Source: Kribbella antibiotica (GTDB taxonomy: Bacteria; Actinomycetota; Actinomycetes; Propionibacteriales; Kribbellaceae). Taken from it: a stretch of 64,000 nucleotides of DNA. Shown piece after piece: positions 17,250 to 26,788 of this stretch. Location: positions 1-64,000 of the forward strand of contig NZ_SMKX01000003.1 of the NCBI RefSeq assembly GCF_004349055.1, in the 5' to 3' direction. Position 1 is the first letter of the stretch; the number at the start of each line of letters is the position of its first letter. The translations under genes and the position numbers were made by a program. The notes beneath the pieces are model-generated. The model saw nothing but the letters and a program-made list of their open reading frames with translations. It did not search any database and had not been told where the DNA came from.

Positions 17250-18122
17250 ATGGTCAAAATCGGACACAAGATCCCGGATCTGCTGTTCGCCGCGCCCCCG
17301 GGCACGCCGGTCGGGGTCCAGGTGATGTCGCTGACCAAGCTCGCCGGGCGGGTGGCGCCGGAGCGGCTCGCGCGACCGCAGCGGCCGGCCTTTCACCAAC
17401 TGATCACGGTCACCGGCGGATCGCTGCGGCAGACCGTCGACTTCCATCCGTACGTCGTCGAGCCGGGTGCCTGGCTGTGGATCAGGCCCGGGCAGGTCCA
17501 GCAGTGGGGTTCGCTGACCGGCGTGACGGGGGATCTGGTGTTGTTCCAGCCGAGTCATCTGGACGCCGCCACGGCGAGCCGGGTCCAGCTGGACGATCCG
17601 TATCTGCCAGTTCTTCGGCAGACCGACGATGCGGCGGGGGTGCGAATGGCGCTCGATCACCTGGCCTACGAGTTCGGTGCGCTCGGGCGGATGCCCCTGG
17701 AGTCGCACACTGCGGCGCTCCGGCATCTGCTGGCGGTTCTCGTCCTGCGGTTGACCTATCTCGCCGTACCGGTCATCGATCACGCGGCGACGCCGGATGC
17801 GGCGTACCTGCGGTTCCGGTCCGCGGTCGACAGCGACTTCATGCGGACCAGGCGCGTCGAGGACTACGCGCGTTCGCTGGGCTATTCGACGAAGACGCTG
17901 GCGCGGGCGACCCAGGCAGCAGCGGGGGTCAGCGCGAAGGAGTTCATCGATCGCCGGGTGGTGCTCGAGGCGAAGCGACTGCTCGCCCACAGCGACCAGA
18001 GCGCCGTACAGATCTCGCAGCAGTTGGGGTTCCGGGCTCCGACCCAGTTCGCCAAGTACTTCGCTCAGCGCACCGGTCAGACGCCAATGGCGTTCAGGTC
18101 GGCCGTAGCAGGACAGGGTTGA
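17250..18122 (+). CDS. AraC-family transcriptional regulator
   Basis: This protein of about 290 residues has an N-terminal sensing cupin-like domain (HQLITVTGGSLRQTVDFHPY near residue 55) and a C-terminal double helix-turn-helix (about 190-285). The HTH region contains RVEDYARSLGYSTKTLARAT and ends with the AraC signature FRAPTQFAKYFAQRTGQTPM. ATG 17250 is preferred over TTG 17238. The gene ends 133 bases before the lasso precursor and points the same way. It may regulate the divergent SnoaL-like gene, the lasso cluster, or both; the sequence alone does not decide. Confidence 0.88.
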   Translation: MVKIGHKIPDLLFAAPPGTPVGVQVMSLTKLAGRVAPERLARPQRPAFHQLITVTGGSLRQTVDFHPYVVEPGAWLWIRPGQVQQWGSLTGVTGDLVLFQPSHLDAATASRVQLDDPYLPVLRQTDDAAGVRMALDHLAYEFGALGRMPLESHTAALRHLLAVLVLRLTYLAVPVIDHAATPDAAYLRFRSAVDSDFMRTRRVEDYARSLGYSTKTLARATQAAAGVSAKEFIDRRVVLEAKRLLAHSDQSAVQISQQLGFRAPTQFAKYFAQRTGQTPMAFRSAVAGQG

Positions 18123-18255
18123 CCACCTCGCCCGACTCCGATCGACGCGGGCGCGATTCTGGCAAGGGTTTCGGCGGTGCTGGAAAGGACCGTGACGGCA
18201 GCGCGGGCGACGGGTAGAACGGGGTATTCATGTCGTCGGAGATGCGGAGAAACCT

Positions 18256-18384
18256 ATGCACGACGAGACGGAAAAGCAGGAGTACGAGCGGCCGACGTTG
18301 ACCGCTCACGGTGAGTTCGGGGCGGTGACCGCCGGCAAGATCGGCGGCCGCAGCGAGCCGGGCGGCGGCCGGTTCGGGTTCTGA
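18256..18384 (+). CDS. lasso peptide precursor (42 aa)
   Basis: This 42-residue peptide begins at ATG 18256, six bases after a GGAG ribosome site (18246-18249). The leader carries the lasso recognition pattern YxxPxLxxxGxFxxxT exactly: Y10, P13, L15, G19, F21 and T25, with Thr at the -2 position. The predicted core is residues 27-42, GKIGGRSEPGGGRFGF. Gly1 would be joined to Glu8 as an eight-residue macrolactam; no other acidic residue lies in the core, so the ring is unambiguous. The tail PGGGRFGF has Arg13, Phe14 and Phe16 as possible steric plugs. Cyclase, RRE and protease genes follow directly. Activity is unknown. Confidence 0.88.
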   Translation: MHDETEKQEYERPTLTAHGEFGAVTAGKIGGRSEPGGGRFGF

Positions 18385-18452
18385 GCACATCAGAAGTTGG
18401 CGAGCAGCCTGTCCGGGGAACCGGGCGGGCTGCTCGTGCTGCTTCGTGGTTT

Positions 18453-20075
18453 GTGGTGCTGCCGGATGTCGAGGCAGCGCGCGGGATCGCGGAGCGGCTG
18501 CCGGCGGAGCAGACGCTCCGGCATCCGTCGGGACGTCCTTTGGTGCTTGGCCGTTGGGACTCCTTCAGTGAGCGGAACGGCCGAGTCGAGATCGGTGAGG
18601 TCGGGCTCAGTGCGCATGTGCTGGAGTCCGTGGGTGATCGCGTGCGGGTTCGCGGTACGGCGTCTGGGTTGCGGCGAGTGTTCCAAGCGGTCGTTGACGG
18701 CGTGGTTGTCGCGTCGGATCGGGCGGACGTGCTGGCCGAGCTGATCGGCGCCGGTCCGGATCCGCTGGGGATCGCATTGCGGTTGTTGCTGCCGGGAGCG
18801 CCGTGGCCGTTGGCCTGGCATTCGGTGTGGTCCGGGGTGAGCGCTGTACCGCCGGGGTATTGGGTGGAGCTGCCGTCCGGTCGGCATGAGCGGTGGTGGA
18901 CGCCGCCTGCGCCGGACCTGCCGCTGGCGGACGCGGCGGTCTTGCTGCGGGAGGCGTTGGCTGACGCAGTGTCGATTCGCCAGCAGGGTAAGGGGAAGGT
19001 CGCTTGTGATCTCAGTGGGCTGGATTCCAGTTCGCTGTTCGGGCTGGCGGTGCAGGGTGGTCCGGTCGTCGCATTGACGTATCAGACGGACGATCCGATG
19101 GATGGCGATCTTGCGGTCGCTCGGTACTTGGTCGAGCATTTCGGAGCGTCGCATGACGTGCTCGCGGTTGAGGGTGCGCCGTTGCCGCTGCACGGAATGG
19201 CGACTGACCCTGGGCCGTTTGATGAGCCGACGTGGGTGTCCGGGCACCGCGCCCGGATCGGTACGGCGAGCGCCCGGGCCGCGCGGCATCAGGCCGAACT
19301 GCGGTTGGCGGGACACGGCGCGGACGAGCTCCTGCTGCCGCCGCCGGTGTGGCTGAACGACATCGCTCGGCGGAATCCGTTGCGGGCGGCGCGAATCGCA
19401 CGCCAGGTGCAGGCGAAGTACCGGCTGCCGGGGCGCACGATGACCCGCCTGCTGACGGACCGCACGTCGTACGGGGAGTGGTTCGCCAACAGCCTGGATC
19501 GCTCGTCGGGGTGGGACATCGTGGACTGGGGGACGCCGCCGGGGGTGCCTGGGTGGCTCTCTGGTGCTGCGGTTGAGCAGGTCCGGGATGCGATGGCGGG
19601 GACAGCGGGGGAGCCGCTGGCCGAAGCGCGCGGGATGCACGCGACGCTCGCGGTGGTGCACGTCGGCGCGCTCGGGGCGCGGCATGTCGCTCAGCTGGGC
19701 GAGGCGGACGGCGTACCGGTGGCGATGCCGTTCTTCGACGACCGCGTGTTGGAGGCATGCCTCGCCGTACGGCCGGAGGAGGCGATCGACCCGCGCCGCT
19801 ACAAACCGCAGTTGGTGGCGGCGATGGCGGATGTGCTGCCCGCCCAGGTGCTGACGCGGACGGACAAGGCCGACTTCGCGATGACGATCGGCAGGGCCTG
19901 GCGGGCACATCGTTCGGAGCTGCTGGAGTTGCTCGACGACTCCGAGCTCTGGCGGCTGGGGCTGGTCGACGTCGACGCCGTACGGCGCGTTGTGCGCGGT
20001 CCGTATGTCGAAGACACCGGTGGACCGGTGTGGCAACTGCTCGAGGTCGAAGCCTGGTTGAAGGGACTGCGATGA
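18453..20075 (+). CDS. lasso peptide macrolactam synthetase (asparagine-synthetase-like)
   Basis: This 540-residue enzyme adenylates the ring acid of the core and closes the isopeptide bond. The N-terminal half is a degenerate glutamine-amidotransferase-like domain lacking the N-terminal catalytic Cys of AsnB. The C-terminal half is the synthetase domain with the PP-loop variant CDLSGLDSSSLFGL (about residues 185-197) and the late phrase GVPVAMPFFDDRVLEACLAV. Such divergence is normal for the lasso C protein. GTG 18453 is the only standard in-frame start and follows the precursor stop by 68 bases. Its stop overlaps the RRE gene as ATGA. Confidence 0.92.
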   Translation: MVLPDVEAARGIAERLPAEQTLRHPSGRPLVLGRWDSFSERNGRVEIGEVGLSAHVLESVGDRVRVRGTASGLRRVFQAVVDGVVVASDRADVLAELIGAGPDPLGIALRLLLPGAPWPLAWHSVWSGVSAVPPGYWVELPSGRHERWWTPPAPDLPLADAAVLLREALADAVSIRQQGKGKVACDLSGLDSSSLFGLAVQGGPVVALTYQTDDPMDGDLAVARYLVEHFGASHDVLAVEGAPLPLHGMATDPGPFDEPTWVSGHRARIGTASARAARHQAELRLAGHGADELLLPPPVWLNDIARRNPLRAARIARQVQAKYRLPGRTMTRLLTDRTSYGEWFANSLDRSSGWDIVDWGTPPGVPGWLSGAAVEQVRDAMAGTAGEPLAEARGMHATLAVVHVGALGARHVAQLGEADGVPVAMPFFDDRVLEACLAVRPEEAIDPRRYKPQLVAAMADVLPAQVLTRTDKADFAMTIGRAWRAHRSELLELLDDSELWRLGLVDVDAVRRVVRGPYVEDTGGPVWQLLEVEAWLKGLR

Positions 20076-20323
20076 AGCTCAGAACTGCGGTGAGGCTGGT
20101 CGAGACCGACTACGGCTGGGTGCTCCTGGACGAATCCAGTGGCGGGTTCTTCAGCCTCAACCCGTCCGGCGTGCTGGCCGTGCGGACGATGCTCGACGGT
20201 GGCGGGGTGGACGAAGCCGTCACGTCGATCACCGATCGGTATGCCGTCGATGCCGGTACGGCGCGTGCCGATGTGGAAGAGCTGTTGGGCGAACTCGACG
20301 CAGCGAAGCTGGTGACGCGATGA
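20072..20323 (+). CDS. lasso RiPP recognition element protein (B1, PqqD-like)
   Basis: This 83-residue protein is a PqqD-type RRE that binds the precursor leader and delivers it to the peptidase. It opens with the beta-strand region LRTAVRLVETDYGWVLLDE, followed by the family motif FFSLNPSGVLAVRTMLDGG and C-terminal helices (ELLGELDAAKLV). The domain stands alone rather than fused to the peptidase, as is usual in actinobacterial lasso clusters. Four-base ATGA overlaps on both sides place it inside one translationally coupled operon. Confidence 0.92.
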   Translation: MKLRTAVRLVETDYGWVLLDESSGGFFSLNPSGVLAVRTMLDGGGVDEAVTSITDRYAVDAGTARADVEELLGELDAAKLVTR

Positions 20324-20751
20324 GCGCGAGTGGCGTGATCACCTTCGACCCGAACGCGGTCTCGTGGCGATGGCGGGTTGCCGTGTGGTTCGTCGTACCG
20401 ATTGCTCGGGTGCTGGCAAAGCGGCCGCCGGGTCAGCTGCGGAGGGTGATGTCCTTGCTCGCCAAGGGCTCCCGGCCCGCGGGTGAGCAACTCACCACGC
20501 GAGCGCGGGGCGCAGTTGTTGCGGTCAGCATCCATTGCTCCGGACCGCAGGGCTGTCTGCCGCGGTCGATCGCCACGGCCTTGTTGTGCCGGGTGCGTGG
20601 GCAGTGGCCGCTGTGGTGTGTGGGCGTCCGCCGGCACCCTCCGTTCGGTGCGCATGCGTGGGTCGAGGCCGCGGGAGTAGCCGTCGGGGAAGAACATCCG
20701 GCCGACTACTACTCACGGCTGTACGCGGTAGGTCCTGCGGAAACAGGCTGA
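20320..20751 (+). CDS. lasso leader peptidase (B2, transglutaminase-like)
   Basis: This 143-residue cysteine peptidase should cut between A26 and G27 of the precursor. It shows the Transglut_core3 pattern: catalytic Cys79 in GCLPRSIATALLC, His112 in FGAHAWVEA, and an acidic residue at the third position in AVGEE (near 124), where homologues usually have Asp. A hydrophobic stretch near residues 20-32 is common in B2 proteins. It starts with an ATGA overlap to the RRE gene. A lipoprotein gene begins 22 bases after its stop and may share the transcript. Confidence 0.92.
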   Translation: MSASGVITFDPNAVSWRWRVAVWFVVPIARVLAKRPPGQLRRVMSLLAKGSRPAGEQLTTRARGAVVAVSIHCSGPQGCLPRSIATALLCRVRGQWPLWCVGVRRHPPFGAHAWVEAAGVAVGEEHPADYYSRLYAVGPAETG

Positions 20752-20772
20752 CCTCCGACGCCGGATGACCCC

Positions 20773-21906
20773 GTGGAGTGGTTGGCTCGGGCGGTGAATG
20801 CCACCGTCTCTCGCCGGGTTGTACTGTCGGCCGCCGCCAGTGGGTTGCTGGCGACAGGGTGCAAGCCCGCTGCGGATACGACGACCCCGCCGCTACCGGT
20901 CCGAGCAGCCGGTGTCTACGTGTTCAGCGGCAGCCTCGACGGCGAGGCGCCGCCAGCCGGCGATGGAGTGCTGAGGACACCGCACTCGACGCACTGGCTT
21001 GAATCGCTCGCACTGCGGACCGAGGTGCGAGAGCCGGAGGCACAGCAACTCGGGATCCCTGCGTTCTCGGTGGAGCCGGGCCAGGAGATCGTGATTGCGA
21101 GCTTCAAGGTGCCAGGCGCGCCGGCGTACTCCGGGAAGACCAAGGCGACGGCGCTGGTTGCCGCTGGCAAGCAGACGCATCCGGTCGACCTCTTCGGGGC
21201 CTACGACCCGGTTGCCGAGAAATATCGGGTCTCTGACTCGCAGACGGTCGTCGCCTGTGTGCCGATCGGTACGCAGGTTGAGCTACGCGCTACCGACGCC
21301 GGCCGGACCGTGTCACTCGACCTCCGGACCGGAAAGCGAGGCGCCGGCGCGGCCCTCCCCTCGGCGTACAACGCTGCTCCGGCGCTCGGTGATGACTACC
21401 AGGCCACTGGCCTCCTCATCACCCAGCCACGCGGGAAGTTCGAGGTCGATAGCGGAAGTTACGACCTGAAGGTCAGAATCCGCTCCGCGGCCTTCGGCCT
21501 CACACCGTGGACTCCCACGCGAGGCTGGGCTCCACGCGGTACGACGTGGGCCGTGCTGAGCGGGCTCGCTATCACTGCTCAGACCGCCGACAGCACCGGT
21601 CCGAAGCGCAACCTCTTGTTCGTCACCGCCGTGCTCGACCTGGCGTCGACATTCCAGCTGACGCCGGCCGGAGGTCGTCGCCTCGCGGCGCCGTCCGCCA
21701 GGTTCAAGGTCCCGAGCATCAGGACGCCGAACCACAGCACCGACGTACCGGATCTGGTGTGGGCGGTCCCCGACACATTCACCCGCGGCGTGCTCCGCAT
21801 CGCGCCCCACGGTTCTCTGACTGTCGACTACGCCAACGCGAGCGTTCCCGCCGCCTGGAAGCAACTCCCCGAGGCCCGGGAGTTCCAGGTCGCCCTCAAG
21901 GCGTAG
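20773..21906 (+). CDS. putative secreted lipoprotein next to the lasso cluster
   Basis: This 377-residue protein of no recognised family begins with a twin-arginine-like signal (SRRVVLSAAASG) ending at a lipobox-type site LLATGC near residue 30, so it is probably anchored outside the membrane. The rest is beta-rich and hydrophilic, with no membrane helix. It starts at GTG 20773, 22 bases after the lasso peptidase stop and on the same strand, and could belong to the lasso operon. A role in export, immunity or receptor function is speculative; it may simply be an adjacent gene. Confidence 0.75.
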   Translation: MEWLARAVNATVSRRVVLSAAASGLLATGCKPAADTTTPPLPVRAAGVYVFSGSLDGEAPPAGDGVLRTPHSTHWLESLALRTEVREPEAQQLGIPAFSVEPGQEIVIASFKVPGAPAYSGKTKATALVAAGKQTHPVDLFGAYDPVAEKYRVSDSQTVVACVPIGTQVELRATDAGRTVSLDLRTGKRGAGAALPSAYNAAPALGDDYQATGLLITQPRGKFEVDSGSYDLKVRIRSAAFGLTPWTPTRGWAPRGTTWAVLSGLAITAQTADSTGPKRNLLFVTAVLDLASTFQLTPAGGRRLAAPSARFKVPSIRTPNHSTDVPDLVWAVPDTFTRGVLRIAPHGSLTVDYANASVPAAWKQLPEAREFQVALKA

Positions 21907-21967
21907 GTACCGGCACCACCTGAAGCCATCTGAGATCCAGCGGATCACTGCTACTGCCACTGCTGGG

Positions 21968-22921
21968 TCAGGGGAGCGATGCTGAGGCGCCGCCGTCGAT
22001 CACCTGGGCCGATCCGGTCATGAACGGGTAGCGGTCGGAGGCGAGGTCGACGACAAAAGCGGCGACCTCCTCGGGCTTGCCGATTCGCCCGGCGGCAGGT
22101 GCCCGGGAGCGGGCGACGACGGCGATGCCCGCGCGGTAGACGCTCTCAGGGACGCCATCGGTACCGGAGACCTTGCGGACCATTTCCGTGTCGACGATCC
22201 CCGGCAGGACGGCGTTGACCCGGATGCCGTCGGCACCGTAGTCGAGGGCTGCGGCCTGCATCAGACCGAGGAGCGCGTGTTTGCTGGCGCCGTACGACGC
22301 GAACCCCTGCCGGACGGCCAGCGAGTTGATGGACGCGGTGATCACCACACTGCCGCCGCCTGCTTCGAGCAGATGCGGGATGGAGTGTTTGAGGGTGAAG
22401 AACGCGCCGCGGACATTGGTGATCTGGATGTCGTCCCACTCGGCTGTGGGGACTTCGTGAAGCCGATTGACGCCATGGATACCCGCGTTGCTGAAGACCA
22501 CGTCCAGCCGGCCGTAGCGGCTCGCGATGCTGTCGGCGAAGCGGCGTACCTGGTCTTCGACCCGGACGTCGGCCCGCAGATAGGTCGCTTCGTGGCCGGC
22601 TGCCCGGATCTCTTGTTCCACCTGCCGCCCGCGGTCCTCCCTTCGCCCGCAGAATCCGACCTTGGCGCCCTCGGCGGCGAAAGCGAGTGCGGCCGCGCGC
22701 CCGATGCCCGAAGTCGCGCCGGTGATCAGGACCACCTTTCCGGCGAATCTCGCGCCGGCGGCCGGGGCCGCGGTCATCCGCGGGCCGGTATCCGCAGTGA
22801 GCCGGCCACCGACGGCACCCGCCGCGCCGGCCACCAGTGCACCGGTCGCAGCCGCGCCGACCATGGCCCGCCGGCCGTATCGTCGCGCCGGCTTATCGGT
22901 CTCTTGCGGGTTGTCAGTCAT
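21968..22921 (-). CDS. Tat-exported short-chain dehydrogenase/reductase
   Basis: This 317-residue SDR has the cofactor motif TGATSGIG, the NAG motif (VVFSNAG), the catalytic Ser in VVITASINSLA and the YxxxK motif YGASKHA. What is unusual is the N-terminus: residues 1-45 form a twin-arginine signal (RRYGRRAMVGAAATGALVAG) placed before the Rossmann domain. That implies export of a nucleotide-cofactor enzyme folded in the cytoplasm. The gene converges with the lipoprotein gene and diverges from a two-component system. Substrate is unknown. ATG 22921 is chosen because the signal begins there. Confidence 0.88.
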   Translation of the reverse strand: MTDNPQETDKPARRYGRRAMVGAAATGALVAGAAGAVGGRLTADTGPRMTAAPAAGARFAGKVVLITGATSGIGRAAALAFAAEGAKVGFCGRREDRGRQVEQEIRAAGHEATYLRADVRVEDQVRRFADSIASRYGRLDVVFSNAGIHGVNRLHEVPTAEWDDIQITNVRGAFFTLKHSIPHLLEAGGGSVVITASINSLAVRQGFASYGASKHALLGLMQAAALDYGADGIRVNAVLPGIVDTEMVRKVSGTDGVPESVYRAGIAVVARSRAPAAGRIGKPEEVAAFVVDLASDRYPFMTGSAQVIDGGASASLP

Positions 22922-23050
22922 GTGCCCAGGCCTCCCACTCGGTTCCGGCCTCGTAGTCGGCCGGTCAACTCCTGCAGCGTAGGAACGGCGGTACCGCTCC
23001 GGCATCTGCCGGCCGACCGGTCTTGCCCTGTCGCTCGTCCGCCCGTACTG

Positions 23051-23076
23051 CGACCTCCGGCCTAGGTCGGAGGTCG
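23051..23076. promoter_or_regulatory. 9-8-9 inverted repeat between SDR and sensor kinase genes
   Basis: CGACCTCCG at 23051-23059 and CGGAGGTCG at 23068-23076 are perfect inverted repeats with an eight-base spacer that contains CCTAGG. The site is centred about 70 bases upstream of the kinase start and 140 from the SDR start. It is a plausible binding site for the response regulator encoded at 24328. Confidence 0.45.
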
Positions 23077-23135
23077 GGGCGGGTGCGGCCCGGTGTCTGA
23101 TGACGACCCTGGTGGTGCTGTGCTCCACTTGAAAC

Positions 23136-24341
23136 GTGCAGACCCACCGGCCGTCGCTACCTGCCTCCACCTGGATGACGGTGCTGGTCGGCATCAGTTG
23201 CCTGCTGATGGCGATCAGCCGCAGCTTCAGTTCGTTGACCTGGGCAACCGTCGTACTGGTGGTTGCTCCGGCGGGGCTACTGATCCTGCAGATACTGATC
23301 GGTCGGCAGTACGGCGATCGGCCGCCGGCGGCTCTCGCGGCCGGTGCCATCGCCGCCCAGCTCGGCATGATCGAACTGATCTCGCAGCTGGACGGGCAGA
23401 GCATTGCTTCGCTGCTCTATTTCGTGCTGCCGTTTCCGGCAGTGTTCTGGCTGGGTGCTCGTGCAGGTCTCATCGTCAGCGCAGTCGTCCTGAGCCTCTT
23501 CACCGTCAGGTTCGCGGCGGCCAAGCCGTTGTGGCGGACGGATTCGGACGTCTTGCACAGCTACATGCTCTTCGCGATCGCTCTGGTGCTCGTCACCACC
23601 ACCGCCGTGCTGGTCCGGCGGGAGCGAACCAGCAGGGAGCAGGCCGAGCGCTTGCTCCGTGACCTCAGTGCTTCCCATCGCCAACTGGTCGAGTCCCAAG
23701 GCCGCGTCGCCGAGCTGGCCACGATCGAGGAACGCAACCGGCTGGCCCGCGACATCCATGACAGCCTGGGCCACTACCTCACCGTGGTCAGCGTCCAGCT
23801 GGAGAAGGCCCAAGTGCTGGTCGCCGAGGATCCCGCGGCCGCCTCCGCTGCGGTCGCCAATGCGAAACGGCTCGCGGATCAGGCCCTCTCCGACGTCCGG
23901 GAATCGGTTGGTGCGCTCCGGAGAGACGAGGCCCCGTTCCTGCTGGAGCCGACTTTGCGCAGCATGGTGGAAGACCTGCGGGTGCTGCCGTTCGACCTCA
24001 GCCTGCAGGTCACCGGCGACGAGCAACACTATTCGCGACAGCAGTTGCTGGCGCTGTACCGGGCCGTCCAGGAAGGCCTGACGAACGTGCAGCGCCATGC
24101 CCGGGCCAGTCGTGCACGGGTGGTCGTCGAACTCACCGAGGCGACCGCCTCGGTGACGGTGGACGACGACGGAATCGGTCCGCCGGCCGGTGCTGGTGAC
24201 GGTCTGCGCGGAGTGCGGGAACGGCTGGAACTGGTCAGTGGCAGGCTGGTGCTGACGAACGCACCAGGCGGAGGTACGCGGATGGCGGTCACGATTCCCC
24301 GGACTCGGGTGTGGAAGGCGTTGGCCGATGGAGACCAGTGA
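23136..24341 (+). CDS. NarL-type sensor histidine kinase
   Basis: This 401-residue membrane kinase has about five N-terminal transmembrane helices (residues 12-165) with little extracytoplasmic sequence. A short coiled linker follows. The HisKA_3 dimerisation domain carries phospho-acceptor His208 in LARDIHDSLGHYLTVV, and the HATPase domain has VQEGLTNVQRHARAS and DGLRGVRERLELVSG. It lacks a recognisable sensory domain, so the membrane part may sense envelope stress. It starts with GTG and overlaps the response-regulator gene by 14 bases. Confidence 0.92.
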   Translation: MQTHRPSLPASTWMTVLVGISCLLMAISRSFSSLTWATVVLVVAPAGLLILQILIGRQYGDRPPAALAAGAIAAQLGMIELISQLDGQSIASLLYFVLPFPAVFWLGARAGLIVSAVVLSLFTVRFAAAKPLWRTDSDVLHSYMLFAIALVLVTTTAVLVRRERTSREQAERLLRDLSASHRQLVESQGRVAELATIEERNRLARDIHDSLGHYLTVVSVQLEKAQVLVAEDPAAASAAVANAKRLADQALSDVRESVGALRRDEAPFLLEPTLRSMVEDLRVLPFDLSLQVTGDEQHYSRQQLLALYRAVQEGLTNVQRHARASRARVVVELTEATASVTVDDDGIGPPAGAGDGLRGVRERLELVSGRLVLTNAPGGGTRMAVTIPRTRVWKALADGDQ

Positions 24342-24996
24342 GAACGTCCGGCTGCTGATCGTCGATGATCAGGAACTGATGCGGGACGGGCTGACCGCCA
24401 TTCTGGAGCGGCAGCCCGGGATCGAGGTCGTGGGCACTGCCGCGGACGGCGCCGAGGCGGTGCGGCTGGTGGCCGAACTCGCGCCCGACGTGGTCCTGAT
24501 GGATGTCCGGATGCCGGTTCTGGACGGCGTACAGGCCACCGCGGAGATCGTTCGCAGTTGGCCGGCCGTCAAGGTCGTCGTGCTGTCTACCTTCGATGAC
24601 GACGATCATGTGACCCAGGCGTTGCGTGCTGGTGCCACCGGCTACCTGCTGAAGAACCTGCCGGCCCAGGATCTCGCGGAAGCCATAAGACTGGCCTGCC
24701 GGGGTGTGCTGCAATTGGCCCCGGCGGCCGCGGCCAAGGTGGTCGCCGCGCTGTCCGCTGCGGCGGGCGGATCGCCTCCGGCCGAGCCGCCCGCCGAGCT
24801 CGCCCGCCTCACCGACCGGGAGCGTGAAGTGGCGCGACTGGTGGCGGCCGGTTCGAACAACCGGGAGATTGCCCAGGACCTGGTGATCTCCGAAGGCACG
24901 GTCAAGAGCCACATCTCCAGCATCCTGAGCCAGCTCAACCTCCGGGACCGGACCCAGCTGGCGGTCTTCGTCCACCAGCACCTCCCCGGTCGCTGA
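24328..24996 (+). CDS. LuxR/NarL-family response regulator
   Basis: This 222-residue regulator has a receiver domain with phospho-acceptor Asp59 (VVLMDVRMP), an acidic pair at LLIVDDQELM, and a conserved Lys near residue 110. The C-terminal LuxR helix-turn-helix (about 157-215) reads LTDREREVARLVAAGSNNRE and EGTVKSHISSILSQL. It is co-transcribed with the sensor kinase. Its target may include the divergent Tat-SDR through the inverted repeat at 23051-23076. Confidence 0.94.
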   Translation: METSENVRLLIVDDQELMRDGLTAILERQPGIEVVGTAADGAEAVRLVAELAPDVVLMDVRMPVLDGVQATAEIVRSWPAVKVVVLSTFDDDDHVTQALRAGATGYLLKNLPAQDLAEAIRLACRGVLQLAPAAAAKVVAALSAAAGGSPPAEPPAELARLTDREREVARLVAAGSNNREIAQDLVISEGTVKSHISSILSQLNLRDRTQLAVFVHQHLPGR

Positions 24997-25010
24997 ATCG
25001 GACCCGCCGG

Positions 25011-26642
<1,632 letters not shown>

Positions 26643-26721
26643 TCACGCACGGTAATTGATCAACTACTTCGCTGCAGTCGACCCGGCATGTCGCCTACGG
26701 TCACCGGGTGTTTGCTTCTCG

Positions 26722-26766
26722 TGCACGACTGCAAAGATGCAGAACTAATAGTTTGCAGTAGGTGCA
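26722..26766. promoter_or_regulatory. array of five TGCA boxes upstream of tetR
   Basis: TGCA occurs at 26722, 26730, 26738, 26754 and 26763, so the starts are spaced 8, 8, 16 and 9 bases apart. Two pairs extend to inverted repeats: CTGCA-AAGA-TGCAG at 26729-26742 and TTGCA-GTAGG-TGCAA at 26753-26767. TTGCAG at 26753 also makes a -35 box, with TACCCT 18 bases on as the -10. This is probably a cooperative TetR operator region between choA and the TetR/MFS operon. Confidence 0.5.
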
Positions 26767-26788
26767 AGAATCTGCCTACCCTCGTGCT

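Noticed and set aside
18230..18255. Earlier ATG codons at 18230 and 18242 as starts for the lasso precursor
   Set aside because: Both are out of frame with the YxxPxL leader; ATG 18256 has a good GGAG site at the right distance.
23136..24996. The two-component system as part of the lasso cluster
   Set aside because: It is separated from the lasso genes by a convergent SDR gene and has its own divergent promoter region, so it is better paired with the SDR.
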